A DNA stretch of 27,019 bases from Actinomycetes bacterium (GCA_025455945.1 JALOLN010000007.1:1-27019), one strand, 5' to 3'; shown: positions 6,081-15,913, numbered from the stretch's first letter. Numbers and translations are program-made. Notes: a model not told the origin generated them from the sequence alone.

Positions 6081-7931
6081 ATGTGCGGGATCGTGGGGTA
6101 CGTCGGCGACCGGCAGGCACTCGACGTCGTCGTCGAGGGGCTGCGTCGGCTGGAGTACCGCGGGTACGACTCCGCAGGGGTCGCCACCGTCACGGCCGGC
6201 GTGCTGCACACCCGCAAGCGGGCCGGCAAGCTCGGCAACTTGGAGAAGATGCTCGCCGAGAGCCCGCTGCCGGCGAGCACCGTGGGCATGGGGCACACCC
6301 GCTGGGCCACCCACGGCGCGCCCACCGACCGCAACGCCCACCCGCACCTCGACGACGACGGCCGAGTGGCCGTCATCCACAACGGGATCATCGAGAACTT
6401 CGCGACGCTGCGCCACGAGCTGGAGCAGCGCGGCCACGACCTGCGCTCCGACACCGACACCGAGGTCGTCGCGCACCTGCTGTCGGAGGAGTTCGAGCCG
6501 GCCGGCCGGGACCTCGCGGAGGCGCTGCGGCGGGTCTGCCGGCGCTTGGAGGGCGCGTTCACGCTCGTCGCCGTCCACGCCGAGGTGCCGGACGTCGTCG
6601 TGGGGGCGCGGCGCAACTCGCCCCTGGTGGTGGGCGTCGGCGCGGGCGAGAACTTCCTCGGCAGCGACGTGGCGGCCTTCATCGCGCACACCCGCGAGGC
6701 GATCGAGCTGGGGCAGGACCAGGTCGTGGAGCTGCGCCGGGACGGCGTCACGGTCACGACCTTCGACGGGGAGCCCGCCGAGGTGCGGCCCTACCACGTC
6801 GACTGGGACGCGTCCGCGGCCGAGAAGGGCGGCTACGACCACTTCATGCTCAAGGAGATCGCCGAGCAGCCCCGGGCCGTCGCGGACACCCTCCGCGGCC
6901 GGATCGGCCCGGACGGCCGGCTGCACCTCGACGAGATGCGGCTGTCCGACGACGAGCTGCGCGAGATCGACAAGATCGTCATCGTGGCCTGCGGCACGGC
7001 CTACCACGCCGGGCTGCTCGCGAAGTACGCCATCGAGCACTGGACGCGGATCCCGTGCGAGGTCGAGACCGCCAGCGAGTTCCGCTACCGCGACCCCATC
7101 CTCACCCGGTCCACGCTGGTGGTGGCCATCTCGCAGTCCGGCGAGACGATGGACACCCTGATGGCGCTGCGCCACGCCAAGGAGCAGCGCAGCCGCGTCC
7201 TGGCGATCTGCAACGTCAACGGCTCGACCATCCCCCGCGAGTCCGACGCGGTCGTCTACACCCACGCCGGCCCCGAGGTGGCGGTCGCCTCCACCAAGGC
7301 GTTCCTCACCCAGGTGGTCGCCGTCCAGCTCGTGGCGCTGTACCTGGCCCAGGTGCGGGGCACGAAGTGGGGGGACGAGATCGCCGCGCACGTCCGCGAG
7401 CTGGCGACGATGCCGGAGAAGGTCGACCAGGTGCTCGACACGGTCGAGCCGGTCCGCGCCCTCGCCCGGACGCTGGTCGACGCGCGCACGGTGCTCTTCC
7501 TCGGCCGGCACGTGGGCTACCCGGTGGCCCTGGAGGGTGCGCTGAAGCTCAAGGAGCTGGCCTACATGCACGCCGAGGGCTTCCCGGCCGGGGAGCTCAA
7601 GCACGGGCCCATCGCCCTGATCGAGGACGGGCTCCCCGTCGTCGTCATCGTCCCGTCCCCAGCGGCCCGCAGCGTGCTGCACGACAAGATCGTCAGCAAC
7701 ATCCAGGAGGTCCGCGCCCGCGGCGCCCGCACGATCGTCATCGCCGAGGAGGGCGACGCGGCCGTGGAGCCCTACGCCGACCACCTGGTCCGCATCCCCC
7801 GGGTGCCCGTGCTGCTGCAGCCCCTGCTGGCCACCGTGCCGCTGCAGGTGCTCGCCTGCGAGATGGCCACGGCGAAGGGCTACGACGTGGACCAGCCGCG
7901 GAACCTCGCCAAGTCGGTCACCGTCGAGTAG
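6081..7931 (+). CDS. glmS: glutamine--fructose-6-phosphate aminotransferase (isomerising)
   Basis: GlmS makes glucosamine-6-phosphate from fructose-6-phosphate and glutamine, the first committed step of amino-sugar synthesis. It is 616 residues long. The class II amidotransferase domain begins MCGIVGYVG, with Cys2 as nucleophile, and contains GHTRWATHG and HNGIIEN. Two SIS sugar-isomerase domains follow (VACGTAYHAGLLAKY, ISQSGETMDT, then FLGRHVGYPVALEGALKLKELAYMHAEGFPAGELKHGP). The C-terminus DVDQPRNLAKSVTVE is the family ending. The ATG at 6081 is fixed by Cys2. There is no room for a glmS ribozyme: the gap to glmM is only 47 bp. Confidence 0.98.
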   Translation: MCGIVGYVGDRQALDVVVEGLRRLEYRGYDSAGVATVTAGVLHTRKRAGKLGNLEKMLAESPLPASTVGMGHTRWATHGAPTDRNAHPHLDDDGRVAVIHNGIIENFATLRHELEQRGHDLRSDTDTEVVAHLLSEEFEPAGRDLAEALRRVCRRLEGAFTLVAVHAEVPDVVVGARRNSPLVVGVGAGENFLGSDVAAFIAHTREAIELGQDQVVELRRDGVTVTTFDGEPAEVRPYHVDWDASAAEKGGYDHFMLKEIAEQPRAVADTLRGRIGPDGRLHLDEMRLSDDELREIDKIVIVACGTAYHAGLLAKYAIEHWTRIPCEVETASEFRYRDPILTRSTLVVAISQSGETMDTLMALRHAKEQRSRVLAICNVNGSTIPRESDAVVYTHAGPEVAVASTKAFLTQVVAVQLVALYLAQVRGTKWGDEIAAHVRELATMPEKVDQVLDTVEPVRALARTLVDARTVLFLGRHVGYPVALEGALKLKELAYMHAEGFPAGELKHGPIALIEDGLPVVVIVPSPAARSVLHDKIVSNIQEVRARGARTIVIAEEGDAAVEPYADHLVRIPRVPVLLQPLLATVPLQVLACEMATAKGYDVDQPRNLAKSVTVE

Positions 7932-7950
7932 CCCGGCCACAGCGGGCGGG

Positions 7951-7956
7951 TAGCGT
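7951..7956 (+). promoter_or_regulatory. predicted leaderless -10 box of the acpS operon
   Basis: TAGCGT ends 6 nt before the acpS GTG. No Shine-Dalgarno is visible in the 31-bp gap after glmS, which favours a leaderless start. No matching -35 is seen, so the call rests on the hexamer and its spacing. Confidence 0.4.
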
Positions 7957-7962
7957 GCACGC

Positions 7963-8322
7963 GTGATCGTCGCGGTGGGCATCGACGTGGTGGACGTCGC
8001 CCGGTTCGGGCGGGTCCTCGAGCGGCGGCCGGGCCTGGTGCCCCGGCTGTTCACCGCCGCGGAGCGGGACCTGCCCCTGGCGTCGCTGGCCGCCCGGTTC
8101 GCCGCCAAGGAGGCCGTGGCCAAGGCGCTGGGGGCCCCGGAGGGGCTGGCCTGGCACGACTGCGAGGTGTGCCGCGACCGGTCCGGCCGGCCGCGGCTGG
8201 AGCTGCGCGGCACCGTGGCGGCCGCCGCGGCCGCCCAGGGCGTCGAGCGCTGGCACCTGTCGCTGTCGCACGACGCGGGGGTGGCGTCGGCGATGGTCGT
8301 GGCCGAGGGGGCGGGGGCATGA
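7963..8322 (+). CDS. acpS: holo-[acyl-carrier-protein] synthase
   Basis: AcpS transfers 4'-phosphopantetheine from CoA to the serine of acyl carrier protein, activating fatty-acid synthesis. At 119 residues it has the small trimeric AcpS length. The two magnesium-binding signatures are visible: GIDVVDVARF at residues 6-15 (Asp8) and RFAAKEAVAKALG at about 45-57 (Glu in FAAKEA). WHLSLSHDAGVASAMVVAE is the usual C-terminal strand pair. The GTG at 7963 gives the standard MIVAVGIDVVD start. The stop overlaps the next gene (ATGA), starting a chain of coupled genes. Confidence 0.95.
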   Translation: MIVAVGIDVVDVARFGRVLERRPGLVPRLFTAAERDLPLASLAARFAAKEAVAKALGAPEGLAWHDCEVCRDRSGRPRLELRGTVAAAAAAQGVERWHLSLSHDAGVASAMVVAEGAGA

Positions 8323-9755
8323 GGGCGGCGCACGACGTCGGGACCGTCCGAGCGGCGGAGGCGGCGCTGATGGCCACCGTCCCGGAGGGCACGCTCATGC
8401 AGCGTGCGGCGGCCGGGCTGGCCCGGACCTGTGCGCTGGTGCTGGGCCGCTGCTACGGCGCCCGCGTGGTGCTGCTCGTCGGCAGCGGTGACAACGGCGG
8501 GGACGCGCTGTTCGCCGGGGCCGCCCTCGCCGGGCGTGGGGCCCGCGTCGACGCCGTGCTGCTCTCCGAGCGGGCCCACCCCGGCGGGCTCGCCGCGCTG
8601 CTCCGGGCCGGCGGCCGGGTGGTCACCGACGACACCGAGGCCATGGACCGGATCGCGGCCAGCGACCTCGTCGTCGACGGGATCGTCGGCATCGGCGGGT
8701 CCGGGGCACTGCGACCCCGGGCCGCGGAGCTCGTGGCGCGGGCCGAGGCAGCCGGGCCGGTGCGCGTGGCGGTGGACCTCCCCAGCGGGGTCGACGCCGA
8801 CTCCGGCCACGTTGCCGGGCCGGCGTTCCGCGCCGACGTCACGGTGACGTTCGGCTGCCTGAAGCCGGGGCTGGTCGTCCATCCGGGGCACGCCCACGCC
8901 GGCGTCGTGGAGCTGGTCGACATCGGCCTGCGGCCCTGGCTGCCGCCGGAGCCAGCCCTGCTGGTGCCGGAGGCCCTCGACGTGGCCGTGGCCTGGCCGC
9001 GGCCGGTCGCGGACGACGACAAGTACAGCCGCGGCGTCGTGGGCGTGGTCGCTGGCTCGGCCGCGTTCGCCGGTGCCGCCGTGCTCAGCGTCGGCGGCGC
9101 CGTGCAGTCCGGCGCGGGCCTGGTCCGCTACGTCGGCGACGTCCCCGAGGCGGTCGCCGCGGTCCGCGCCCACTGGCCGGAGGCGGTGGTGGGCTCCGGA
9201 CGGGTGCAGGCGCTCGTGGTGGGGCCCGGCCTCGGGACCGGTGCCACTGCGGCCGAGGCGGTCCGCGCCGCCCTCGGCAGCGACGTCCCGGTCCTCGTCG
9301 ACGCCGACGCCCTCACGCTGCTCGCGGCCCACCCGGACTGGGTGCGGGACCGCCCCGGCCTCACCGTGCTGACCCCCCACGACCGCGAGTTCGCGCGCTT
9401 CGGTGCCGCGGTCGGTGCCGACCGGGTGGCAGCGGCGCGGGCGCTGGCCGCCGCCCTCGGCGTCGTCGTCCTGCTCAAGGGCTCGACGACGGTCGTCGCC
9501 CGACCGGACGGCACCGCGCACGTCAACCCGACCGGCACCCCGCTGCTGGCCTCGGGGGGGACCGGCGACGTCCTGGCGGGCATCGTGGGCGCCCTGCTCG
9601 CCGCCGGTCTGGGCGCCGACGCCGCCGTGCACGGTGCCTTCGTGCACGGGCTGGCCGCCCGGCTGGCCGGGGCGGCGGGCGGTCCGGTCACCGCGATGGC
9701 GGTCGCCCGGGCCGTGCCGGCTGCGGTGGCCAGCCTCCCCGGGCCGCCGTCGTGA
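8319..9755 (+). CDS. nnr: bifunctional NAD(P)H-hydrate epimerase / ADP-dependent NAD(P)H-hydrate dehydratase
   Basis: This repair enzyme restores damaged NAD(P)HX. The N-terminal epimerase (YjeF_N) interconverts R and S hydrates; the C-terminal ADP-dependent kinase-like domain dehydrates S-NAD(P)HX. In the 478 residues I see VLLVGSGDNGGDALFAG (NGGD at 59-62) and VAVDLPSGVDADSG in the first domain. The second has DDKYSRGVVGVVAGS, VDADALTLLA, LTPHDREFARF, LLKGSTTVVA and NPTGTPLLASGGTGDVLAG, with the catalytic Asp at about 417. The ATG at 8319 overlaps the acpS stop by 4 nt. The stop overlaps the alr GTG in the same way, so the three genes are probably translated together. Confidence 0.95.
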   Translation: MRAAHDVGTVRAAEAALMATVPEGTLMQRAAAGLARTCALVLGRCYGARVVLLVGSGDNGGDALFAGAALAGRGARVDAVLLSERAHPGGLAALLRAGGRVVTDDTEAMDRIAASDLVVDGIVGIGGSGALRPRAAELVARAEAAGPVRVAVDLPSGVDADSGHVAGPAFRADVTVTFGCLKPGLVVHPGHAHAGVVELVDIGLRPWLPPEPALLVPEALDVAVAWPRPVADDDKYSRGVVGVVAGSAAFAGAAVLSVGGAVQSGAGLVRYVGDVPEAVAAVRAHWPEAVVGSGRVQALVVGPGLGTGATAAEAVRAALGSDVPVLVDADALTLLAAHPDWVRDRPGLTVLTPHDREFARFGAAVGADRVAAARALAAALGVVVLLKGSTTVVARPDGTAHVNPTGTPLLASGGTGDVLAGIVGALLAAGLGADAAVHGAFVHGLAARLAGAAGGPVTAMAVARAVPAAVASLPGPPS

Positions 9756-10885
9756 CCCCGCCGCGGGCGCAGGCGCTGGTCGACGTCGCCGCCGTGACGG
9801 CCAACGTGGCCCTGCTGCGGGACCGGGCCGGCGCGGCGGGGGTGCTGGCCGTGGTGAAGGCCGACGGGTACGGACACGGGCTGCTGCCGTGCGCCCGGGC
9901 AGCCGTCGCCGGCGGCGCGGGGTGGCTGGGCACCGCGCTGCTGGAGGAGGCGCTGGCGCTACGCGCCGCGGGGCTGACCGGCCCGCGGGTGCTCGCCTGG
10001 CTGCTGGACCCGGGCGACCCGTTCGCCGCCGCCGTCCGCGCCGACGTCGACCTGTCCGCCAGCGCGCCGTGGGCCGTGCGGGCCGCGGCGGACGCCGCCC
10101 GCGAGACCGGCCGCCCGGCGCGGCTGCACCTGAAGGTGGACTCCGGGCTGGGCCGGGCCGGCTGCCCGCCCGCCGACTGGGCGGAGCTCGTCGGGACGGC
10201 TCTCGCGGCCGCGGCCGACGGCCTCGTGGAGGTGGTCGGGCTCTGGTCGCACCTGGCCTACGCGGACGCGCCGCGGCACCCGACGACCGACCGGCAGCTC
10301 GACGCCTTCCGGGCGGCGGTCGAGGTCGCCGAGCGCGCCGGCGTCCGGCCCGAGGTGCGGCACCTGGCGAACTCCGCCGCCACGCTGACCCGGCCCGACA
10401 CGCACTTCGACCTCGTCCGCCCCGGCCTGGCGGTGTACGGGCTCTCCCCGATCCCCGACGAGGCCACCCCTGCCGAGCTCGGCCTGCGTCCGGCGATGAC
10501 CCTGGCGGCCCGGCTCGCCCTGGTGAAGCGGGTGCCGGCCGGGCACGGCGTGTCGTACCTGCACCGGTACACGACGGCGCGGGAGACGACGCTCGGGCTG
10601 GTGCCGCTGGGCTACGCCGACGGGATCCCGCGCGCCGCGACGAACGGCGGCCCGGTGCTGGCGGCCGGGCGGCGGCGGACCGTCGCCGGCACGGTGTGCA
10701 TGGACCAGTTCGTCGTCGACCTCGGCGACGACCCGGCCGCGGAGGGGGACGAGGTGGTGCTGTTCGGCCCCGGGGACCGGGGCGAGCCCACGGCGGAGGA
10801 CTGGGCGCGGGCGGTCGGGACGATCTCCTACGAGATCGTCACCCGGGTGGGGCCGCGGGTGCCGCGCGTCGTGGTCGGGGCCTAG
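9752..10885 (+). CDS. alr: alanine racemase
   Basis: Alr is a PLP enzyme that interconverts L- and D-alanine, supplying D-Ala for peptidoglycan. The 377 residues are typical. VVKADGYGHG places the PLP lysine at Lys36. HLKVDSGLGRAG and RHLANSAATL are barrel motifs. GVSYLHRYTT carries the catalytic tyrosine (Tyr269), followed by PLGYADGIPR and GTVCMDQFVVDLG in the C-terminal domain. The GTG at 9752 overlaps the nnr stop (GTGA), and the first residues are short but sufficient for the fold. The hydrolase gene starts 2 bp after the stop. Confidence 0.97.
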   Translation: MTPPRAQALVDVAAVTANVALLRDRAGAAGVLAVVKADGYGHGLLPCARAAVAGGAGWLGTALLEEALALRAAGLTGPRVLAWLLDPGDPFAAAVRADVDLSASAPWAVRAAADAARETGRPARLHLKVDSGLGRAGCPPADWAELVGTALAAAADGLVEVVGLWSHLAYADAPRHPTTDRQLDAFRAAVEVAERAGVRPEVRHLANSAATLTRPDTHFDLVRPGLAVYGLSPIPDEATPAELGLRPAMTLAARLALVKRVPAGHGVSYLHRYTTARETTLGLVPLGYADGIPRAATNGGPVLAAGRRRTVAGTVCMDQFVVDLGDDPAAEGDEVVLFGPGDRGEPTAEDWARAVGTISYEIVTRVGPRVPRVVVGA

Positions 10886-10887
10886 CC

Positions 10888-11946
10888 GTGGCGGGTCGGG
10901 GCGGGCTGCTGGGCGTCGGGCTGGGGGTGCTCGGAGCAGGTGCCCTCGTCGGCACCCTCGTCGAGCGGCGGCTGGTGGGCCGGCCCCTCCAGCGGGCGGC
11001 GGAGGCGGGCATCGGGTTCGGCACCCTGCACTCCCCTCCGCAGGTCGTGACCGCCGACGACGGGGTCGAGCTGTACGTGGAGGTCGACCCAGCCCGGCCG
11101 GGGGCCGCGTTCGCCGACCTCACGGTGGTCTTCTGCCACGGCTTCACGCTCAACCTCGACGTCTGGCACCACCAGCGGCTGGCGCTGTCCGGCACCGCCC
11201 GGACGGTGTTCTGGGACCAGCGCGGCCACGGCCGCTCCGGCCGCCCCCGCCCCGGCGGCACGGACATCGACCGGCTGGGGCGTGACCTGGCCGCCGTCCT
11301 GGAGGCGACCGCCCCGACCGGCCCGGTGGTGCTGGTCGGGCACTCGATGGGCGGCATGACGATCATGGCGCTGGCTGCGGATCGCCCCGAGCTGTTCGGT
11401 GACCGGGTGGTCGGGGCCGGGTTGCTCGCGACGTCGTCGGGGGGGATGAACGACGTCAGCTTCGGGCTGCCGGCGGCGGTGGCGCGGGGGCTGTACCGGC
11501 TCGCTCCGGGGCTGCTGCGCATCGCGTCCGGGCAGCCGGACCTCGTCGACCTCGGCCGCCGCACCGGCAACGACCTGGAGTACCTGCTCACCAAGGCCTA
11601 CTCGTTCGGCTCGGACGTCCCACCGGCCACCGTCGACTTTGTCGCACGGCTGATCGCGGGCACGCCCGTGGACGTCGTGGCGGAGTTCTTCCCGGCCTTC
11701 GGCGCGCACGACAAGGCGACCGCACTCGCGGTGCTGCAGCGGGTGGAGACCCTGGTGATGGTGGGCGAGGACGACCGGCTCACCCCGCCGGAGCACAGCC
11801 GGGCCATCGCCCGCGCGGTGCCGGCCGCCGAGCTCGTCGTGCTCCCCGAGTGCGGCCACCTCGTCCTGCTCGAGCACCCGGCGGTGGTGGAGGCCCACCT
11901 GACGCACCTGCTGGAGCGCGCGCAGCGGCTGGCCCGGTCGGCATGA
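10888..11946 (+). CDS. alpha/beta-fold hydrolase with N-terminal hydrophobic anchor
   Basis: This is a serine hydrolase of the alpha/beta-hydrolase fold; its substrate is not known. The 352-residue protein shows a full set of catalytic elements. The oxyanion strand is VVFCHGF (80-86), the nucleophile elbow GHSMGG has Ser153, the acid is Asp296 in GEDDRLTP, and the base is His324 in ECGHLVLLEHP. Residues 5-24 are hydrophobic and glycine-rich, consistent with a membrane anchor or uncleaved signal. The GTG at 10888, 2 bp after the alr stop, is the only start that keeps this segment, and the 3' end overlaps tsaE (ATGA). A hydrolase at this position recurs between alr and tsaE in actinobacteria (from memory). 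A cell-envelope role is plausible but unproven. Confidence 0.9.
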   Translation: MAGRGGLLGVGLGVLGAGALVGTLVERRLVGRPLQRAAEAGIGFGTLHSPPQVVTADDGVELYVEVDPARPGAAFADLTVVFCHGFTLNLDVWHHQRLALSGTARTVFWDQRGHGRSGRPRPGGTDIDRLGRDLAAVLEATAPTGPVVLVGHSMGGMTIMALAADRPELFGDRVVGAGLLATSSGGMNDVSFGLPAAVARGLYRLAPGLLRIASGQPDLVDLGRRTGNDLEYLLTKAYSFGSDVPPATVDFVARLIAGTPVDVVAEFFPAFGAHDKATALAVLQRVETLVMVGEDDRLTPPEHSRAIARAVPAAELVVLPECGHLVLLEHPAVVEAHLTHLLERAQRLARSA

Positions 11947-12422
11947 CGCCCGTCCCGGACGCCGCAGCGATGCGCGCCCTGGGCCGCGCCGTGGCCGGCC
12001 TGCTGCGCGCGGGGGACCTCGTCGTGCTCTCCGGGCCCCTGGGTGCCGGGAAGACGACGTTCGCCCAGGGACTGGGGGAGGGGCTCGGGGTCCACGGACC
12101 CGTGACCTCGCCCACGTTCGTCATCGCCCGGGTGCACCGCTCGCTGGGCGCCGGCCCTGCGCTGGTGCACGTGGACGCCTACCGGCTCGGCGCCGGAGCG
12201 GAGATCGACGACCTCGACCTCGACGCCACCGTGGCGGAGTCGGTCACGGTCGTCGAGTGGGGCGAGGGCAAGGTCGAGGGCCTCGCCGAGGACCGGCTCG
12301 AGGTCACCGTCGAGCGGGCGTCGGGAGAGGCCGTCGACGAGGCCCGCGAGGTGCGCGTCGTCGGCGTCGGGCCGCGCTGGGCCGGAGTCGACCTGGACGG
12401 GCTGACCGCGGCCGCGGGCTAG
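11943..12422 (+). CDS. tsaE: tRNA threonylcarbamoyladenosine biosynthesis ATPase TsaE
   Basis: TsaE is the ATPase of the bacterial TsaB-TsaD-TsaE complex that places threonylcarbamoyl on A37 of ANN-decoding tRNAs (t6A). The 159 residues contain the P-loop GPLGAGKTTF (31-40), TSPTFVIARV, HVDAYRL (77-82) and VVEWGEG, in the order expected for the family. The ATG at 11943 overlaps the hydrolase stop by 4 nt; an upstream extension in the same frame is only an open-frame artefact. A C-terminal acidic stretch (SGEAVDEAREVRV) is actinobacterial. tsaB follows 9 bp later and tsaD three genes on, so three of the four t6A proteins are together. Confidence 0.94.
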   Translation: MTPVPDAAAMRALGRAVAGLLRAGDLVVLSGPLGAGKTTFAQGLGEGLGVHGPVTSPTFVIARVHRSLGAGPALVHVDAYRLGAGAEIDDLDLDATVAESVTVVEWGEGKVEGLAEDRLEVTVERASGEAVDEAREVRVVGVGPRWAGVDLDGLTAAAG

Positions 12423-12425
12423 CCT
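12420..12425 (+). promoter_or_regulatory. possible internal leaderless -10 box before tsaB
   Basis: TAGCCT begins in the tsaE stop codon and ends 6 nt before the tsaB GTG. Because TA comes from the stop codon, this could be chance. There is no Shine-Dalgarno before tsaB, which gives some weight to the call. Confidence 0.3.
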
Positions 12426-12431
12426 GAACGG

Positions 12432-13082
12432 GTGCTGCTGCTCGCCCTGGACACGGCCACCTCCGCGGTGACGGTCGCCCTGCACGACGACACCGGCGTG
12501 CTGGCCGAGTCGACCGTCGTCGATGCCCGGCGGCACGGCGAGCTGCTGGCCCCCGGGATCGCCGCCGTCCTGGCGGGGGCCGAGTGCACGGCCCGCGACC
12601 TGACCGCCGTCGCGGTCGGCGTGGGCCCCGGCCCGTTCACGGGGCTGCGGGTGGGCATCGTCACCGCCGTGACGCTCGGCGCCGCGCTGGGCATCCCGGT
12701 GCACGGGGTCTGCTCGCTCGACGTCCTGGCCGCCGAGCCGCCGCTCGACGGCCCGTGTGCCGTGGCGACCGACGCCCGGCGCCGGGAGGTGTACTGGGCG
12801 CGCTACGACGCCGACGGCCGCCGGCTCGGGGACCCCGCGGTAGGTCGGCCGGTCGACGTCGCGCCCGTCCTCGCCGGCCTACCGGTGCGCGGGGACGGGC
12901 CCAGCCGGTACCCCGACGCGTTCCCGGTCGCGGCCGAGCCCTCGGTGGTGTCCGCCGCCGCGCTGGCCCGGCTCGCCGCGGGGGCGCTCGCCGGGCGCGG
13001 TGAGCTGCTGCCCCCCCGGCCGCTGTACCTGCGCCGTCCGTACGCCGCCCCACCCAGCGGACGTAAGCGGGTGCTGACGTGA
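12432..13082 (+). CDS. tsaB: tRNA threonylcarbamoyladenosine biosynthesis protein TsaB
   Basis: TsaB is the catalytically inactive partner that scaffolds TsaD in t6A synthesis. The ASKHA-type N-terminal lobe begins LLLALDTATSAVTVALHDD and contains AVGVGPGPFTGLRVGI, the two signatures of the family. CAVATDARRREVYWARYDADG follows in the second lobe. At 216 residues the length is normal, and the C-terminal LPPRPLYLRRPYA is the usual ending. The GTG at 12432 gives the standard N-terminus. The stop overlaps rimI by 4 nt (GTGA). Confidence 0.94.
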   Translation: MLLLALDTATSAVTVALHDDTGVLAESTVVDARRHGELLAPGIAAVLAGAECTARDLTAVAVGVGPGPFTGLRVGIVTAVTLGAALGIPVHGVCSLDVLAAEPPLDGPCAVATDARRREVYWARYDADGRRLGDPAVGRPVDVAPVLAGLPVRGDGPSRYPDAFPVAAEPSVVSAAALARLAAGALAGRGELLPPRPLYLRRPYAAPPSGRKRVLT

Positions 13083-13584
13083 CCACGCCCGCGCCGGGGA
13101 GCCCGGCCCGGACGACGGCCGACGCCGTGCTACGGCCGATGCGCTGGTGGGACGTCGCCGCTGCGCTCCCGCTCGAGCGGGCCCTCTTCCCCGCCGACCC
13201 GTGGACCGCCCGGTCGTTCTGGTCGGAGCTGGCCGGGATCCCGGAGACCCGCTACTACCTCGTCGCCGAGGACCCCACCGACGGCACCCTGGTCGGCTAC
13301 GCGGGCCTGCGGGCGGTGGCGCGGGAGGCGGACGTGCAGACCGTCGCGGTCCGGCCCGACCGCCAGGGCACCGGCCTCGGAGCCCGGCTGCTGGACGCGC
13401 TGCTGGCCGAGGCGCGCCGGCGCGGGTGCTCAGAGGTGCTGCTCGAGGTCGACGTCGACAACGCCGCCGCGCAACGGCTGTACGAGCGGGCCGGCTTCAC
13501 CCGGGTCTCGGTCCGGCGGGGGTACTACGGGCCCGGCCGCGATGCCGCGGTCATGCGGCGACGGTGGGGCGGGGAGGTGGCCCC

Positions 13585-13588
<4 letters not shown>
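13079..13588 (+). CDS. rimI: ribosomal-protein-S18-alanine N-acetyltransferase RimI (GNAT family)
   Basis: RimI acetylates the N-terminal alanine of ribosomal protein S18 using acetyl-CoA. The 169-residue protein is a single GNAT domain. LRPMRWWDVAAALPLERALFPADPWTARSFWSEL is typical of RimI. VQTVAVRPDRQGTGLGARLLDALL is the acetyl-CoA pyrophosphate loop, and LEVDVDNAAAQRLYERAGFTRVSVRRGYY is the C-terminal part, with the usual tyrosine in RLYERAGF. The GTG at 13079 overlaps the tsaB stop and the gene's own stop overlaps tsaD. Its position between tsaB and tsaD is the conserved one and supports RimI over another GNAT. Confidence 0.93.
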
Positions 13589-14637
<1,049 letters not shown>

Positions 14638-14647
14638 GGCGGGCGGG

Positions 14648-15841
14648 TCAGGGCTGCGGGCGGACGAGCAGGACGACGGGGCGCTCGGCCACCCGGGTCA
14701 GGACCAGGGTCTGCGTCGGGCCGTGGCCGGGGAGGCGGAGCCGGCGCCGCAGGTCCTCCGGGTCCACCGCGCTGGCCCGCTTCTTCACCACGACGTCGCC
14801 GACCCCACGCTCGCGCAGCAGCGCCCGCAGCCGCTTGAGCTGGAACGGCAGGACGTCCTCGACGGCGTACCGGCGAGTGAACGGTGAGCCCACGTCATGG
14901 TCCGTGCACACGTAGGCGACGCGCGGGTCCAGCAGCCACCCGTCCAGCGCCGCCGCCACCTCGGCGACCAGCCCGGCGCGCACGACGGCGCCGTCCGGCT
15001 CGTGCAGCCACCGCCCGGCCGGGCGCACCGCCGGCGCGGCGACCGCCGGGTCGTCCACCAGGGAGGCACCCCCAGGCAGCAGGGTGGCCCGGCGGTGGAC
15101 GCCGGGGGTCGCCAGCGGGCCGTGCCACAGGACCGCCTCCTTGACCTCGCCGGCGTCCGACACCAGCTCCGCCTCGACGCCGGCGGGCACGAGGGCGTGC
15201 GGGAACCCCGGGGCCGCCTTGACGCCGGTCGCGGGGATCCGCGCGGCGAGCTCGGCGACGAAGGACCACGCCGGGGCGTACCCCGCCGGGTCGAAGGTCC
15301 GCCGCCCGGCGCGGTCCCGGCGGGCCGGGTCGAGGAAGGCGGCGTCGCAGCCGGTGAGGTCGGTGCGGGTGACGTCGTCGGCCCGGATCTCGACGTCGGC
15401 GCCGAGCCCGAGCTCCTCGACGTTGGCGCGGGCCAGCGCCGCCGTGACCGGGTCGACGTCCACCCCGAGGACCGCAAGGCCGGCCCGGGCCAGTGCGACG
15501 AGGTCCCCGCCGACGCCGCAGCACAGGTCGGCCGTCCGGTGCGGCCCCAGGGCGGCGTAGCGGGCCGCCCGGTGCCGGGCGACGACCGCGCGGGTGGCCT
15601 GCTCCAGCCCCGCCCGGGTCCAGAGCATGACCTCGGCGTCGGGGCCGAACCGGGGTCGGGCGGCCGCCCGCAGCTGCGCCTGGGTGAGCGCCGCGGCGAC
15701 CAGCTCGTGGTCCGTGGACGTGGCGCGCAGCCGCGCGGTCGCGGCGAGGGTGTCCGTGCCAGCGGCGAGCAGCCCGCTGGCCTGCGCGAGCAGCCGGCGC
15801 CCGGCGGCCGTGCGCAGCCGCGCCACGACGTCGACGTCCAT
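14648..15841 (-). CDS. class I SAM-dependent methyltransferase with C-terminal THUMP-like domain
   Basis: This is a predicted S-adenosylmethionine-dependent methyltransferase; its substrate, probably RNA, is not established. In 397 residues, an N-terminal helical region (1-95) precedes the Rossmann domain. Motif I is RTADLCCGVGGDLVALA (102-117), the acidic loop is GVDVDP (126-131), and the catalytic-face motif is FLDPARR (169-175). The C-terminal ~80 residues (PFQLKRLRALLRERGVGDVVVKKRASAVDPEDLRRRL) match the THUMP-like domain seen in actinobacterial homologues. The start at 15841 has GGGAGGA 7 nt upstream. It is convergent with tsaD and divergent from groES. Its 5' flank is shared with the CIRCE-containing promoter, so heat-shock co-regulation is possible. 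Confidence 0.88.
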   Translation of the reverse strand: MDVDVVARLRTAAGRRLLAQASGLLAAGTDTLAATARLRATSTDHELVAAALTQAQLRAAARPRFGPDAEVMLWTRAGLEQATRAVVARHRAARYAALGPHRTADLCCGVGGDLVALARAGLAVLGVDVDPVTAALARANVEELGLGADVEIRADDVTRTDLTGCDAAFLDPARRDRAGRRTFDPAGYAPAWSFVAELAARIPATGVKAAPGFPHALVPAGVEAELVSDAGEVKEAVLWHGPLATPGVHRRATLLPGGASLVDDPAVAAPAVRPAGRWLHEPDGAVVRAGLVAEVAAALDGWLLDPRVAYVCTDHDVGSPFTRRYAVEDVLPFQLKRLRALLRERGVGDVVVKKRASAVDPEDLRRRLRLPGHGPTQTLVLTRVAERPVVLLVRPQP

Positions 15842-15871
15842 GCCGGTATCCTCCCGGCCGGCCCGGGCCGA

Positions 15872-15898
15872 CTGGCACTCGGGTTGACGGAGTGCTAA
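15872..15898. promoter_or_regulatory. CIRCE element (HrcA operator) of groES-groEL
   Basis: Arms CTGGCACTC (15872-15880) and GAGTGCTAA (15890-15898) flank a 9-bp spacer. The consensus is TTAGCACTC-N9-GAGTGCTAA: the right arm is perfect and the left differs at two bases. Known CIRCE elements bind the repressor HrcA. The spacer contains the groES -35 box, so HrcA binding would block RNA polymerase directly. Confidence 0.93.
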
Positions 15899-15913
15899 TC
15901 GGCTGCCTAGGGT
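15884..15913 (+). promoter_or_regulatory. predicted groES-groEL promoter embedded in CIRCE
   Basis: TTGACG (15884-15889, inside the CIRCE spacer) and TAGGGT (15908-15913) are 18 bp apart. Predicted transcription start is about 15920, at the left edge of the second, imperfect CIRCE-like repeat, leaving a leader of about 107 nt before groES. Confidence 0.7.

Noticed and set aside
5619..9647. 1342-codon open frame on the minus strand opposite glmM, glmS, acpS and nnr
   Set aside because: High-GC codon bias leaves antisense frames open. The translation is low in complexity (G/D/H/R/V-rich) without domains, and four certain genes occupy the other strand.
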